Shown one piece after another: positions 9,856-19,957 of a stretch of DNA of 64,000 nucleotides; positions within the stretch are counted from its first letter, which is position 1; each line of letters begins with the position of its first letter. The notes beneath the pieces are model-generated. The model was not told the origin of the DNA. It saw nothing but the letters and a program-made list of their open reading frames with translations, and did no database searches. The stretch comes from Glaciimonas sp. PCH181 (lineage in GTDB: Bacteria > Pseudomonadota > Gammaproteobacteria > Burkholderiales > Burkholderiaceae_D). Made by a program: the position numbers and the translations under genes. Location: the NCBI RefSeq assembly GCF_003056055.1, contig NZ_PYFP01000001.1:558001-622000 (forward strand), given 5' to 3'.

Positions 9856-10854
9856 ATGATCCCCATCTCGATCCTCGATTTGGTTCGCATTACCCAGGGC
9901 AGCAACGCCCGTACCGCCCTTGACAACGCCCGCGATCTTGCGCGCCATGCAGAGCAACTGGGCTACAGCCGATTCTGGATGGCTGAGCATCACAATATGA
10001 TAGGCATCGCTAGTGCCGCAACGGCTGTGGCGATTGCGCACGTCGCCGCTGGCACCAGCACAATCCGTGTCGGCGCTGGCGGCATCATGCTGCCAAACCA
10101 CGCTCCATTAGTGATTGCAGAGCAATTCGGCACACTTGCTTCATTATTTCCCGGACGCATCGATCTGGGCTTGGGCCGGGCACCTGGCACTGACCAAATC
10201 ACCACCCGTGCATTGCGTCGCGATCCCGCCAGCGCAGAATCCTTCCCGCAAGATGTCCTCGAACTTCAGGCTTTTCTAAGCCCTGCAACCGCTGGCCAGA
10301 GTATCGTCGCTGTACCGGGCGCAGGAACCGAGGTTCCGCTCTGGATTTTAGGGTCAAGCACATTTGGCGCAAGACTCGCCGCAGAATTGGGATTGCCTTA
10401 TGCGTTCGCCTCGCATTTCGCACCGGATTCGCTCGAAGCCGCATTGCAGTTTTACCGCGCACAATTCAAGCCTTCCGCGCAACAGGCCGTGCCACATGCC
10501 ATGGTAGGCGTCAACATTATTGCGGCTGAGACCGACGCCGAAGCGCGCCGTCTGGCGACGACCCAGCAAATGTCGTTCACTGACATGTTCCGGGGTGCAC
10601 GCGGTCTCAGCAAGCCCCCGATTGACGATATCGACACCTACTGGTCCCAGTCGGAAAAAGCCCAGGCCTCACACATGTTGGCTTACTCGATTGTCGGCTC
10701 TATGGAAACCGTGCGGGCGGGGATGGAAAGACTGATATCGATCACCGGGGCGGATGAATTAATGGTGGTGTCGGATGTTTTCGATCATCCCTCACGGTTG
10801 CGATCTTACGAGATCATTGCCGAGATAGCGCGTGGCATGGAGCGTCCACGATAA
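9856..10854 (+). CDS. Luciferase-like (LLM class) flavin-dependent oxidoreductase
   Basis: FMN/F420-type TIM-barrel monooxygenase of the bacterial luciferase superfamily, 332 aa, substrate unknown. The family opening ISILDLVRI is followed by [10 protein letters not shown], the [40 protein letters not shown] block typical of the MsnO8-type group, and the closing region [20 protein letters not shown]. The chosen ATG (9856-9858) has AAGGA at 9844-9848. Upstream in-frame starts add residues of no family character. The gene stands alone between the 9659 inverted repeat and a hairpin at 10883. Confidence 0.9.
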   Translation: MIPISILDLVRITQGSNARTALDNARDLARHAEQLGYSRFWMAEHHNMIGIASAATAVAIAHVAAGTSTIRVGAGGIMLPNHAPLVIAEQFGTLASLFPGRIDLGLGRAPGTDQITTRALRRDPASAESFPQDVLELQAFLSPATAGQSIVAVPGAGTEVPLWILGSSTFGARLAAELGLPYAFASHFAPDSLEAALQFYRAQFKPSAQQAVPHAMVGVNIIAAETDAEARRLATTQQMSFTDMFRGARGLSKPPIDDIDTYWSQSEKAQASHMLAYSIVGSMETVRAGMERLISITGADELMVVSDVFDHPSRLRSYEIIAEIARGMERPR

Positions 10855-10882
10855 GTTTCTCGCTATTTTTCAAGGTAAAACA

Positions 10883-10920
10883 AAGGAGCATCGAATCAGC
10901 TGATTGATTCGATGCTCCTT
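10883..10920. other. 16-bp perfect hairpin between convergent genes
   Basis: AAGGAGCATCGAATCA (10883-10898) pairs exactly with TGATTCGATGCTCCTT (10905-10920) around GCTGAT. It lies 28 nt after the oxidoreductase stop and 33 nt before the stop of the convergent stress-protein gene. No long T-tract follows on either side, but the strength and place suggest a shared terminator. Confidence 0.65.
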
Positions 10921-10952
10921 AATGTATTAATCGTCTATGCATTCCAGCCAAG

Positions 10953-11384
10953 TCATCTATGGACGGCCACCAACACGCTACATTTGACCCTCTCCACTAA
11001 CAACGCATCCATCGACCCTCGCCACCAGCGGGCAGAAAATTTCTGTCGCCGAGAATGTCCGACAATGACCAGATCCGTACCCAATGCATCGGCCAGTGCA
11101 CCGATAACATCGACCGGTTCGCCCATTTCCAAATGCGTCTTCACATGGAGTCCTGCAGCGGCCATCAGCGTGCGACCTGCGGCCAGTTCCTCGCCCATCG
11201 TTTGCGTTCTGACAGCAAAAGCAATCTCAGGCGCATAGCCGCCAGCCATACCGTTAGCGGAAAGCTGAATGACTGCCAGTAAATGAATGGCGGTCGTTGA
11301 CGGCGGATGGATAAGAATGCATTCGTGCAAAGCCGAACGGCTTTCGGGCGTGCCGTTATAGGCGACCAAGATATTTTTGTACAT
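10953..11384 (-). CDS. Universal stress protein (UspA family)
   Basis: Cytoplasmic Usp fold, 143 aa, single domain. The N-terminus MYKNILVAYNGTPESRSAL is the usual first strand and loop, and the end DLVIVGHSRRQKFSARWWRGSMDALLVERVKCSVLVAV is the usual last third. The ATP-binding signature G-x2-G-x9-G-S/T is not intact: the second Gly is Arg and the spacing to GS is one residue longer, so nucleotide binding may be altered. Likely role in stress tolerance, partner unknown. It stands alone on the minus strand. Confidence 0.88.
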   Translation of the reverse strand: MYKNILVAYNGTPESRSALHECILIHPPSTTAIHLLAVIQLSANGMAGGYAPEIAFAVRTQTMGEELAAGRTLMAAAGLHVKTHLEMGEPVDVIGALADALGTDLVIVGHSRRQKFSARWWRGSMDALLVERVKCSVLVAVHR

Positions 11385-11527
11385 AAACCATACCTCCCGT
11401 CAGGCGGTGAGGTTTCGTCAGGCCAGTTTAGCCCTTGAATGTGATCTATTGTGCGCTTTTTATGATTGAGCGGATATACCGTTTTTGTACCTTTTGAACG
11501 TTTCTGGCAGTCCTCATCAGCAGGTGT

Positions 11528-13555
11528 TTAATGCTTTGCCAAAGTGGGCGACCAACTGTAGTTAACGCAGGCATACGGATTTAACTCTCCCTGAAAAACG
11601 ACGTTTTCCGCGTTTGAGATCGCTTCAGCAGCGGTTGCAACCACTACCATTTCCGAAGGATTTTTCTCATCAAGAATTCGGACTACAGGCCGCCGCGCCG
11701 GGATAGCGCCGTTGATGCGGTATGTTTGCCGGCTGGCGGTCAAATTGGCAATCCACAACGTAGTCTGCCCCAAACGATCAACCCCGGCGATGGCGAGTAT
11801 TTTGTCCGGTTGCGTGGTATCGCAAGCGATTAGCGTGGCTTCTGCTAATTTGGCTAGTCCGGCGACGATATGAAAGGCAGGATAACGTCGCAATGTATTG
11901 TCTGAACTATGATCATGATCGCTGGCAGGCTCTTGATCGTGATTGTGCCCCAACAATCCAAGCGGTCCCATCAATGCACCCAGCGTCAGCACTTCCAGCC
12001 CGGCATCGGCGACCTGCGCTGCATAGCCAAGTAGCCACGCGGCCCCAAACAGGCCTTGCTGACGCGGATCACTGCTGGCCATTGGAATGCGTTGCCCGTC
12101 CGGGTTCGGCATCGTGCGGCTGCCGTACGGATTTTGGCGCATGCCGATGGTCACCGGCCCGACCCAATAAGGCTTATCTGCACCGATCATGGCGCGGCAA
12201 GAACGTGTGATATGGGGCAGGGTTTCCAGCGTTTGCATTACGCTCACATCGTCGGCAGCGTGGACGATGGGATTGGTATTGTGGGTTACCCAGTCCAACT
12301 CTGCACATGGCGGTCGTTTTCGATTGAGCTCTGTAAAATAGCTAAACATGCCACCGCCGAGCCGCCTATCCGGAAAAGTCAGGCGAGCTGCCCGATAAAT
12401 TTGCTGAAATGTCGGGCAGGGCGGCCACACGCTGCCAGGCGGCACTGATTGGCGATCAATCGAAGGACAAATGGCGATGCCATCGGGTTTGAATCCGGAT
12501 GCGGCAATTTGCGCGGCAATCGCCGCCAATTCGATTCCGGGATCGCTGACACCTGGTAGCACGCATTCCAAAATATAGTCGGCGCGGTAGTGCTCGGCGA
12601 GGGCGGCGAAACCGGCCAAAGCTTGCGTACCGTGACCTACTAACGGATCAAAATGGCACAAAATAATGTGCGGACTGATCGCGTGAAGAAATTCGATATT
12701 TTGCAGGCTGGATGCGCATTCTTCCGGCGTGACCGCGATGCCGATTTTTGGTAATACTGTCGATGTTTTACGGAGCGTGACGACAGTTTTTTGCGCTGCT
12801 GGCAGCGGCGTACAAGGCTGACCGACATTACTTTCAATCTGCAACCAGACCGATTGCGCACCAGTCTCGCCCTCTGGAATTACATAGGGCCAAGGCCGCG
12901 CCAACGGTCGGACATAGGTTTTATACGAAGCATCGGACCAATTGCGCTGGTCTTCCATTTCAAATACATCGCCCTCAAACTGACAGGTCGCCTGCAACCC
13001 GGCGGCAACCTGATGCGTGATCGCCTGAATATCCTTGAACGGTTGCCATGGCGCAATCAAGGCGGGAAACACGGAAGTCTCGATGCTGTCGTCGGTGTGG
13101 GTGATGGTCACAGGCGCGCCCGCTAACCCCGCAATTGGATGCAGCACGCAAAAACCGTTACGGCAGGTTAAAAAATCGGTGATCGCGGTGGCATTGGCTT
13201 CAAACTGCAACGTGCCGGATTGATGACCAACGATGCGTATCGTGTACTGCAATTTCTGGCCGTCTGGATCGCGGCAAGTAGCGTCATAGCTTAGGCTGAA
13301 CTGTTCTGCGTTCTGAGAAAGTTGCAGATTGCTGATGATGGGCGCGTACGTCCCCCAATCCTTGTCACGCACCACATAGGCGATGGCGCGCAGCACTTCA
13401 TGCCCGGCGTAACAAATATTCCGCAGTCCGCCATCGATAAAATCAACCGTCAGCAAGCCAGCGCTTAATTGCTGCGCTTGACTGGGTGACGCCGTAGTGC
13501 CGTAATAAAGCAGACTTAATGCAGGATCAATGGATGCAGTTGTCATGATGGTCAA
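11528..13555 (-). CDS. apnL: Probable D-apionate lactonase (ApnL-like)
   Basis: 675-aa cytoplasmic protein with an N-terminal beta-rich domain and a TIM-barrel-like remainder. The opening LLYYGTT and the segment AGHEVLRAIAYVVRDKDWGTYAPIISNL resemble, from memory, D-apionate lactonases, which open D-apionolactone to D-apionate. Context supports this: it is the last gene of an operon with a sugar ABC transporter and a Gfo/Idh/MocA dehydrogenase, the arrangement known for oxidative D-apiose use. It starts 5 bp after the dehydrogenase stop; a second ATG three codons in is also possible. The later enzymes (apionate oxidoisomerase, kinase, decarboxylase) are absent from the window. Family fairly sure, substrate inferred. 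Confidence 0.7.
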   Translation of the reverse strand: MTIMTTASIDPALSLLYYGTTASPSQAQQLSAGLLTVDFIDGGLRNICYAGHEVLRAIAYVVRDKDWGTYAPIISNLQLSQNAEQFSLSYDATCRDPDGQKLQYTIRIVGHQSGTLQFEANATAITDFLTCRNGFCVLHPIAGLAGAPVTITHTDDSIETSVFPALIAPWQPFKDIQAITHQVAAGLQATCQFEGDVFEMEDQRNWSDASYKTYVRPLARPWPYVIPEGETGAQSVWLQIESNVGQPCTPLPAAQKTVVTLRKTSTVLPKIGIAVTPEECASSLQNIEFLHAISPHIILCHFDPLVGHGTQALAGFAALAEHYRADYILECVLPGVSDPGIELAAIAAQIAASGFKPDGIAICPSIDRQSVPPGSVWPPCPTFQQIYRAARLTFPDRRLGGGMFSYFTELNRKRPPCAELDWVTHNTNPIVHAADDVSVMQTLETLPHITRSCRAMIGADKPYWVGPVTIGMRQNPYGSRTMPNPDGQRIPMASSDPRQQGLFGAAWLLGYAAQVADAGLEVLTLGALMGPLGLLGHNHDQEPASDHDHSSDNTLRRYPAFHIVAGLAKLAEATLIACDTTQPDKILAIAGVDRLGQTTLWIANLTASRQTYRINGAIPARRPVVRILDEKNPSEMVVVATAAEAISNAENVVFQGELNPYACVNYSWSPTLAKH

Positions 13556-13560
13556 CGTAG

Positions 13561-14607
13561 TCAGGGCGCAATGGTGACGGTCATTTGCTGGTTATTTGCC
13601 GATTGATAGGCGGCTTCTACCAAAGCCAGAGTATGCAGATTATCACGACCGGAAGTCGCCGGTTCGCGCTTCTCTTGCAGGCACTCCACCCAATGCTGCT
13701 GGATATTAAAGACGCTTCCCTGAATATTATGCCAAGGACGTTCTGCCCATGGCAATAATGGCGGCTGACAGTCGATGATGCGGCTACCGCTTTTATTGTG
13801 AATCTGCAATTGATAACCAGACAACAGGCGCAAACTGCCTTCAGTGCCATCTATCTCGACCAGCGTTTGTGGAAAAGGATCGTCCGCTAGCATGGTCGCG
13901 TAACTGCAATCGACGACGCTGGTAATCCCATTGCGATGGGTCGACAAGATCGTTGCCACATCTTCGCCGACAATATTCGGATTAACGCGACGGGTGGTTG
14001 CACTCAACTGCGCGACATTGCCAAACAGACAGCGTGCGATATCCAGAATATGAATACCCAGATCCTGAATAATAAAGCGCGCATCGGTCGCCAGATACGG
14101 CTGACCGCTATACACGTCGTAGGCCGAGCGAAACGATACGCGACCCCAGAACGGCTGGCCGATCAGTCCTTGTTCCAGCGCCTCTCGCAATGCCAGAATA
14201 GGTGTTTGCCAGCGAAAGTTTTCATGCACCATTAATGGCACGTCAGCCGCTGCGCAGCAGGCGGTCATGGCGTGGGCGTCTGCCAGCGATTGCGCAAAAG
14301 GCTTTTGGCAAATCACGGCGACCCCGGCGTTAGCGGCCATCTCAACCAAAGTCCGATGGCTGCCCACCGTGGTGGCGATATCGACGAAATCCAACGCTTC
14401 CTGCGCCAGCATCGTGGATGCGTCGCTATACAGTTTGCTGATACCGAATAGTTTGCCGCTGGCTTGTAATCGCTCGGCATTGCCATCGCACAGTGCCACG
14501 ATCTCAACGCCTGCAATATCACGCCAGGCATGTAAATGATTTTGAGCAAAAAATCCGCAGCCGATAACAGCGCCTTTTAACATTGGATACACGCTAGCGG
14601 TCATCAT
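13561..14607 (-). CDS. apsD: Gfo/Idh/MocA oxidoreductase, probable D-apiose dehydrogenase
   Basis: 348-aa NAD(P)-dependent sugar dehydrogenase. The N-terminal Rossmann motif is GAVIGCGFFAQNHLHAW, then VEIVALCDGNAERL. The family E-K-P motif appears as QKPFAQS, followed by MVHENFRWQ and the C-terminal domain with DLGIHILDIARCLFG, which carries the substrate-binding Asp and His. Beside a lactonase-like gene and a sugar importer it probably oxidises D-apiose to D-apionolactone. The start codon overlaps the permease stop by one base (TAATG), so translation is coupled. Another branched or unusual aldose cannot be excluded. Confidence 0.78.
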   Translation of the reverse strand: MMTASVYPMLKGAVIGCGFFAQNHLHAWRDIAGVEIVALCDGNAERLQASGKLFGISKLYSDASTMLAQEALDFVDIATTVGSHRTLVEMAANAGVAVICQKPFAQSLADAHAMTACCAAADVPLMVHENFRWQTPILALREALEQGLIGQPFWGRVSFRSAYDVYSGQPYLATDARFIIQDLGIHILDIARCLFGNVAQLSATTRRVNPNIVGEDVATILSTHRNGITSVVDCSYATMLADDPFPQTLVEIDGTEGSLRLLSGYQLQIHNKSGSRIIDCQPPLLPWAERPWHNIQGSVFNIQQHWVECLQEKREPATSGRDNLHTLALVEAAYQSANNQQMTVTIAP

Positions 14608-15689
14608 TAGCTGCCGCTCAAGGCTTGTTGACGCAAGGCAAAACGTTGCTGCATGCGCTGCTGGATCTGGTCAATGACGACGGCAGTAATAATGACAACG
14701 CCTTTGATGACGGTTTGCCAAAACGCGCTAACGCCCATCATTACCATCCCATCCGACAAAATGCCAATGACAAACGCGCCGATGATCGTGCCGGTAATTT
14801 TGCCGCGGCCACCAGACATTGAAGTGCCGCCCAAGACCGCTGCCGCAATCGCATTAAGCTCGAACGATTCGCCCGTCAACGGATGGGAGGCGACTAGTTG
14901 CGAAGAAATGATCAGCCCCACCATAGCTGCACAAAATCCAGAAAACATGTACACAAACATCTTGACGCGATTAACTTTGACACCCGATAACGTCGCGGCC
15001 CGTTCATTCCCGCCGACTGCGTAAATATGCCGTCCCAACGGTGTTTTTGCGCCCAAATAAGCTGCACCGCAACCGACAATAATCAACAGCCAGATTAATA
15101 GGGGAATGCCGAGAAAACTGCCCGTGCCAAGTAAGAGAAAGCCGGTGGTGCCATTGGCTTCGCTGCCGATCAGGTTAGGGAAGGTGGCGCCATCCGAGGA
15201 TAGCAACGCTGCTCCGCGTGCAATATACAACGTCCCCAACGTGGCAATAAACGGTGCAACATTCAGTCGGGTGATCAAGAACCCGTTCAGCGCGCCGATG
15301 GCGATCCCGATCAGCAGCGTGACGACGATGATTTCCGGTACATTTAAATACAGCGTATATGCGCCCAGATCGATGCCGTGCAGGATCAGCGCACCCGCCA
15401 CCATGCCGGTTAAGCCGACAATCGAACCGACCGACAAATCAATGCCGCCGGAAATAATCACATAAGTCATGCCGATTGCCAGCAACGCATTCAACGCCAC
15501 ATGCTTAGACATGATCAGCATATTGGCAACGTTCAGAAAATTGGGAATCGCCAGCGAAAAGAAAATAATTACCGCAAACAGCGCGATCAATGTGCGTAGT
15601 TTAAGCAGCAGCAAGATGGGTGCATCGCGCATATTTTGCGGTTTTGGTGCGCTAGCTTTAAAGCGCGTATTCGTCGTAGTGGAAGTCAT
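14607..15689 (-). CDS. Sugar ABC transporter permease (RbsC type)
   Basis: 360-aa inner-membrane permease with about 8-10 helices. The family block NALLAIGMTYVIISGGIDLSVGSIVGLTGM is clear, as are TPLGRHIYAVGGNERAATLSGV (ATPase-coupling loop) and AAAVLGGTSMSGGRGKITGTIIGAFVIGIL. It forms the membrane channel for the importer encoded around it, probably as a homodimer. It follows the ATPase by 22 bp and overlaps the dehydrogenase start. Substrate probably D-apiose or a similar pentose, by context only. Confidence 0.92.
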   Translation of the reverse strand: MTSTTTNTRFKASAPKPQNMRDAPILLLLKLRTLIALFAVIIFFSLAIPNFLNVANMLIMSKHVALNALLAIGMTYVIISGGIDLSVGSIVGLTGMVAGALILHGIDLGAYTLYLNVPEIIVVTLLIGIAIGALNGFLITRLNVAPFIATLGTLYIARGAALLSSDGATFPNLIGSEANGTTGFLLLGTGSFLGIPLLIWLLIIVGCGAAYLGAKTPLGRHIYAVGGNERAATLSGVKVNRVKMFVYMFSGFCAAMVGLIISSQLVASHPLTGESFELNAIAAAVLGGTSMSGGRGKITGTIIGAFVIGILSDGMVMMGVSAFWQTVIKGVVIITAVVIDQIQQRMQQRFALRQQALSGS

Positions 15690-15711
15690 TATCTAAGCGT
15701 CTCCTGAATAA

Positions 15712-17295
15712 TTATGCTGCGTCGCTAAGGACGCTATCGTTTCTTTTGCTGTGCTGTTGAAGATGGCCAATCGCCGACGCGCTGACCAAGGCATCCTGAG
15801 TTGCTTCATCACGGTCGAATTCTGCTGTGATCCGGCCATTCGACATGACGATGATGCGGTCCGACAGCGCCATCACTTCTTCCAGATCAGAGGTGACGAA
15901 CAAAATGCCTAGCCCTTTGAACGCCAGATCGCGCATGACTTTAAATACATCGGCTTTTGCGCCGACATCGATGCCGCGACTAGGCTCATCCATCAACAAG
16001 ACTTTGGGATTAGTCATCAGCGCGCGCCCGATCACTACTTTTTGCTGATTGCCGCCGCTGAGCGAACTGACTTCCAGAGAGGGATTGGCGACTTTGATTG
16101 CTAGTTCACGGATAAAGCATTGCACCGCGCCGCGCTCTTTTTCAGCATTTATGTGGCAGCCGGCGGCAAAGTCGCTCAAGCTGGACAAAGTCAGATTGCT
16201 GCTAATCGACAGGATCGAAACCAAGCCTTCGGCCTTGCGGTCTTCCGGGATTAGCGCCATACCAGACTGAATACGCTGCGCCACCGTTTTGCCTTCCAGC
16301 GCATGACCGTCCAGCCGGATTTGCCCTTGCGCATGATCGTGCAGGCCGAATATGCACTCAAAAAGCTCTGAACGCCCCGCGCCCATCAGGCCATAAATCC
16401 CGACGATCTCGCCTGCTCGCAACGATAGCGAAACGTGATCGACCAGATAACCCTGCGTCTTACCGCGCAAGCAAACATCCTTAATGCTGAGTATTTCTGC
16501 GCCTAGCTGATGATCGCTAGCCCGAGAGAAATCTTTGGTGTCGGCGCCCACCATTTGTTTAACGATCCATTTCACATCGACATTTGTCATTGCCTGACTG
16601 CCGGTAATGCGACCATCGCGCAGCACGGTAATATAGTCGCCGATGCGAATTAACTCTTCCAGACGATGGGAAATATAAACAATCGCCACGCCTTGCGATT
16701 TCAGTTCAGCGATGACGCGAAACAGAATATCGACCTCGGTTGCGCTTAACGCTGAGGTTGGCTCATCCATAATCAGGATGCGGGCGTTTTTCGATAAAGC
16801 CTTGGCTATTTCGACAATTTGCTGCTGACCGATGCGCAGTTCGCCTACCAATGTTGCCGGATTGATCGGATGTTCCAGCCGCTCCATCAGTTGCGCCGCA
16901 AGACGTTCTTGCTCAGCCATGGCGATTTTGAAGCCGATGCCGGTGATTTCTCTTGAAATGAAAATATTCTCGGCTATCGACAAGTTGGGAAACAGGTTTA
17001 ATTCCTGAAATACAATCCCAATCCCGTGCGCCACGGCGTCGTCGATGCTGTTTAAATGGACTTCGGCGTCGCCAATCATGACCCGGCCTGTAGTCGGTTG
17101 CTCGACCCCGGCAATGATTTTCATCAGGGTTGACTTACCGGCACCGTTTTCGCCCACCAGCACATTAACTGCCCCTTTTCTTACTGCAAAAGTGGCATTT
17201 TTTAACGCAATCGTACCGGGATAGACTTTGGTGACATTTTCAACGCGCAATACTATTTCGTGCTGGGCGTCGTCCTGCTTGGTGGCGTCGCTCAT
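15712..17295 (-). CDS. Sugar ABC transporter ATPase, two-domain RbsA/MglA type
   Basis: 527 aa with two nucleotide-binding domains in tandem. First half: Walker A GENGAGKSTLMK, signature IGQQQIVEIAKAL, Walker B RILIMDEPTSAL. Second half: a degenerate Walker A (GLMGAGRSELFE), signature LSGGNQQKVVIGRAL and VLLMDEPSRGIDVGAK, as usual for carbohydrate CUT2 importers. It powers uptake through the permease downstream. The ATG overlaps the DUF2291 stop by 4 nt (ATGA), showing translational coupling. Confidence 0.95.
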   Translation of the reverse strand: MSDATKQDDAQHEIVLRVENVTKVYPGTIALKNATFAVRKGAVNVLVGENGAGKSTLMKIIAGVEQPTTGRVMIGDAEVHLNSIDDAVAHGIGIVFQELNLFPNLSIAENIFISREITGIGFKIAMAEQERLAAQLMERLEHPINPATLVGELRIGQQQIVEIAKALSKNARILIMDEPTSALSATEVDILFRVIAELKSQGVAIVYISHRLEELIRIGDYITVLRDGRITGSQAMTNVDVKWIVKQMVGADTKDFSRASDHQLGAEILSIKDVCLRGKTQGYLVDHVSLSLRAGEIVGIYGLMGAGRSELFECIFGLHDHAQGQIRLDGHALEGKTVAQRIQSGMALIPEDRKAEGLVSILSISSNLTLSSLSDFAAGCHINAEKERGAVQCFIRELAIKVANPSLEVSSLSGGNQQKVVIGRALMTNPKVLLMDEPSRGIDVGAKADVFKVMRDLAFKGLGILFVTSDLEEVMALSDRIIVMSNGRITAEFDRDEATQDALVSASAIGHLQQHSKRNDSVLSDAA

Positions 17296-17969
17296 TTACC
17301 GCTCTCCACCAAGAACGTTACCGGCATCACTGACGGCATATCAGCCGCGCTATCATAGGTAAAAGTACCGGTTACTTTGATTTTTTTGCCTTTAATATCG
17401 GCAGGGATTTTATCTTTGAGGACGGTGGCGTAAGCGTGATCGTTCAGCGCTGAGGCAAATTGGGCGAAATCGATCTGATTCGCAAATTTATCAAACGAGA
17501 TAAAAGGCAGGGAGTCACGCAAAGAGGCACCGCTAAAAATCGGGCCAATCTGTATTTCAGCATCTCCTTTGCCATTATTACTGGTGGCGATTCGTAAAGT
17601 AGGCGCGCTGGCATCGGTATCCGCCTCAACCACGACACCTTCGACTGTGGTGACGAAGTTCCACGGCGTGTCTTCACCTTTTTCGTGATAACCATATTGT
17701 TTACCCGCAGCGTCGAGATCCTTTTCCATCGCTTGCGATAACGTCGCAAAATCCACCGCTTTTTTATCGATGTACGGCAGAACTTGCGGCAACCACAATT
17801 TCGTCACCATTGCGACGGGATCAAAGGCGCTGTTATTAAAAGAGGATGCACTATTTTTCTTCGCGGCTTCTGTCGTAGCATCGTTTTTGACTAGCTTGCA
17901 ACCGCCTAAACCGCTGATTAACGCACTCACAACAAGCATGGTCAACGCGCATGCGCTACGATTTTTCAT
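17292..17969 (-). CDS. DUF2291 lipoprotein linked to sugar ABC importer
   Basis: 225-aa product from the ATG at 17967-17969. It starts with a lipoprotein signal peptide ending in GLGGC, so it should be lipid-anchored in the periplasm. The body has the DUF2291 pattern with DDAGKQYGY-like and TPWNF segments and a closing beta-rich half. DUF2291 proteins occur almost only inside CUT2 sugar transporter operons; their role is not known to me. Frame remains open upstream to 18125, but that extension would place 52 residues before the signal peptide, so I rejected it. It follows the binding-protein gene and overlaps the ATPase by 4 nt. Confidence 0.83.
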   Translation of the reverse strand: MKNRSACALTMLVVSALISGLGGCKLVKNDATTEAAKKNSASSFNNSAFDPVAMVTKLWLPQVLPYIDKKAVDFATLSQAMEKDLDAAGKQYGYHEKGEDTPWNFVTTVEGVVVEADTDASAPTLRIATSNNGKGDAEIQIGPIFSGASLRDSLPFISFDKFANQIDFAQFASALNDHAYATVLKDKIPADIKGKKIKVTGTFTYDSAADMPSVMPVTFLVESGK

Positions 17970-18131
17970 GTCTGAATTCCAAACGGGTTGATGCAGCAAT
18001 GCGCCTTGGAGATAGTCGCGCGAATGCAGGCAAATAATCTTAATCTGTTGAGGCCTACTCTGAACGTCTTGTCGAGAGTAGGCATATTTCATCATGGGCG
18101 CTTCTGCCGCACCCATTACTGACACTAAGGA

Positions 18132-19148
<1,017 letters not shown>

Positions 19149-19359
19149 GGTGCTACGTGTCGTATTGATAATGGCAGGACTGTAAGGAAATCACTTGAAA
19201 TTCTTATTCTGGTGTGATGGTATGATGAGTATGTTGTAATGTCAACGATCATGTTAAACAATTTATAAGCCCGAAAAACTTTCTAAAAAGGAGAGAGTAA
19301 AGCGGCATAAAGTGGGATGGCGTCCCCATTAGACGTGCAATATATTAGCGCCATAGGAT

Positions 19360-19554
19360 GTGCTCGATTACACCCTTAAAGCCGCCGCCCACTATGGTGA
19401 TATACGCGCCGATCTTGAGCGTAAAGAAATGCCCATTGGCGTGAATGACTTACCTATTGCGGTACATGTGCGCAGCGAAGGATTGACACTGATAACTAAT
19501 AATTTACGAGAGTTTGAAAGGGTTTCTGCGCTACGTCTGGAGAATTGGGTATGA
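19360..19554 (+). pseudogene. vapC: Truncated VapC-type PIN-domain toxin
   Basis: 64 codons from a GTG matching only the C-terminal half of a VapC ribonuclease toxin: AAHYGDIRADLERK, then IGVNDLPIAVHVRSEGLTLITNNLREFERV and the terminal RLENWV. It keeps the third acidic residue (Asp of NDLPIA) but lacks the N-terminal strand with the first catalytic Asp and the second acidic site, about half of a normal 130-aa toxin. No vapB antitoxin lies upstream. It should be inactive, the relic of a lost toxin-antitoxin pair. Confidence 0.8.
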
Positions 19555-19604
19555 CGTAATGCCGGGAGTACGCGTAAATTTAGACTTATTTAGATGTTTT
19601 TTAG

Positions 19605-19636
19605 AAAAAGAGGAGCCGCATGGCTCCTTTTTTTTG
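19605..19636 (+). terminator. Intrinsic terminator after the vapC remnant
   Basis: AGGAGCC (19611-19617), loop GCAT, GGCTCCT (19622-19628), then a run of eight T; an A-tract precedes it. Confidence 0.85.
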
Positions 19637-19820
19637 TTGTGAAAATCATATTAAAATTTCCTATGAGCCTCAACCAAATAGGCGCAACCTAAACACCTTT
19701 ATTTCCCCCATGAAACAGTCGATTTAGTCATGTGAAAAAAATAATGGTGAACTAAACGATCCCAAGACTTATCCTAATAAAAGTAATAACGCTCGATTTT
19801 TTAGCATTTATATAAGAATA

Positions 19821-19922
19821 ATCTTATGAAAATAGAAGCGAACATCGTGTTATTCGCTTCCTAATATGCGGGAAGTTGCCAGATTTCCGGAGAGTCTTCG
19901 ATCAATATTATTTTCATAAGAT
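19821..19922. promoter_or_regulatory. Structured multi-stem leader upstream of otsB
   Basis: A 14-bp perfect outer stem (19821-19834 with 19909-19922, left arm ATCTTATGAAAATA) encloses a hairpin GAAGCGAA (19835-19842) / TTCGCTTC (19853-19860) and a weaker GGAA/TTCC hairpin around 19871-19889. This would fold as a three-way junction ending 35 nt before the otsB ATG. It may be a regulatory RNA leader of the trehalose genes or a small MITE-like insertion. No known riboswitch class was recognised. Confidence 0.5.
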
Positions 19923-19957
19923 GCCGCCTTCCAACACTTCACTGGGGTCGTCCATAC

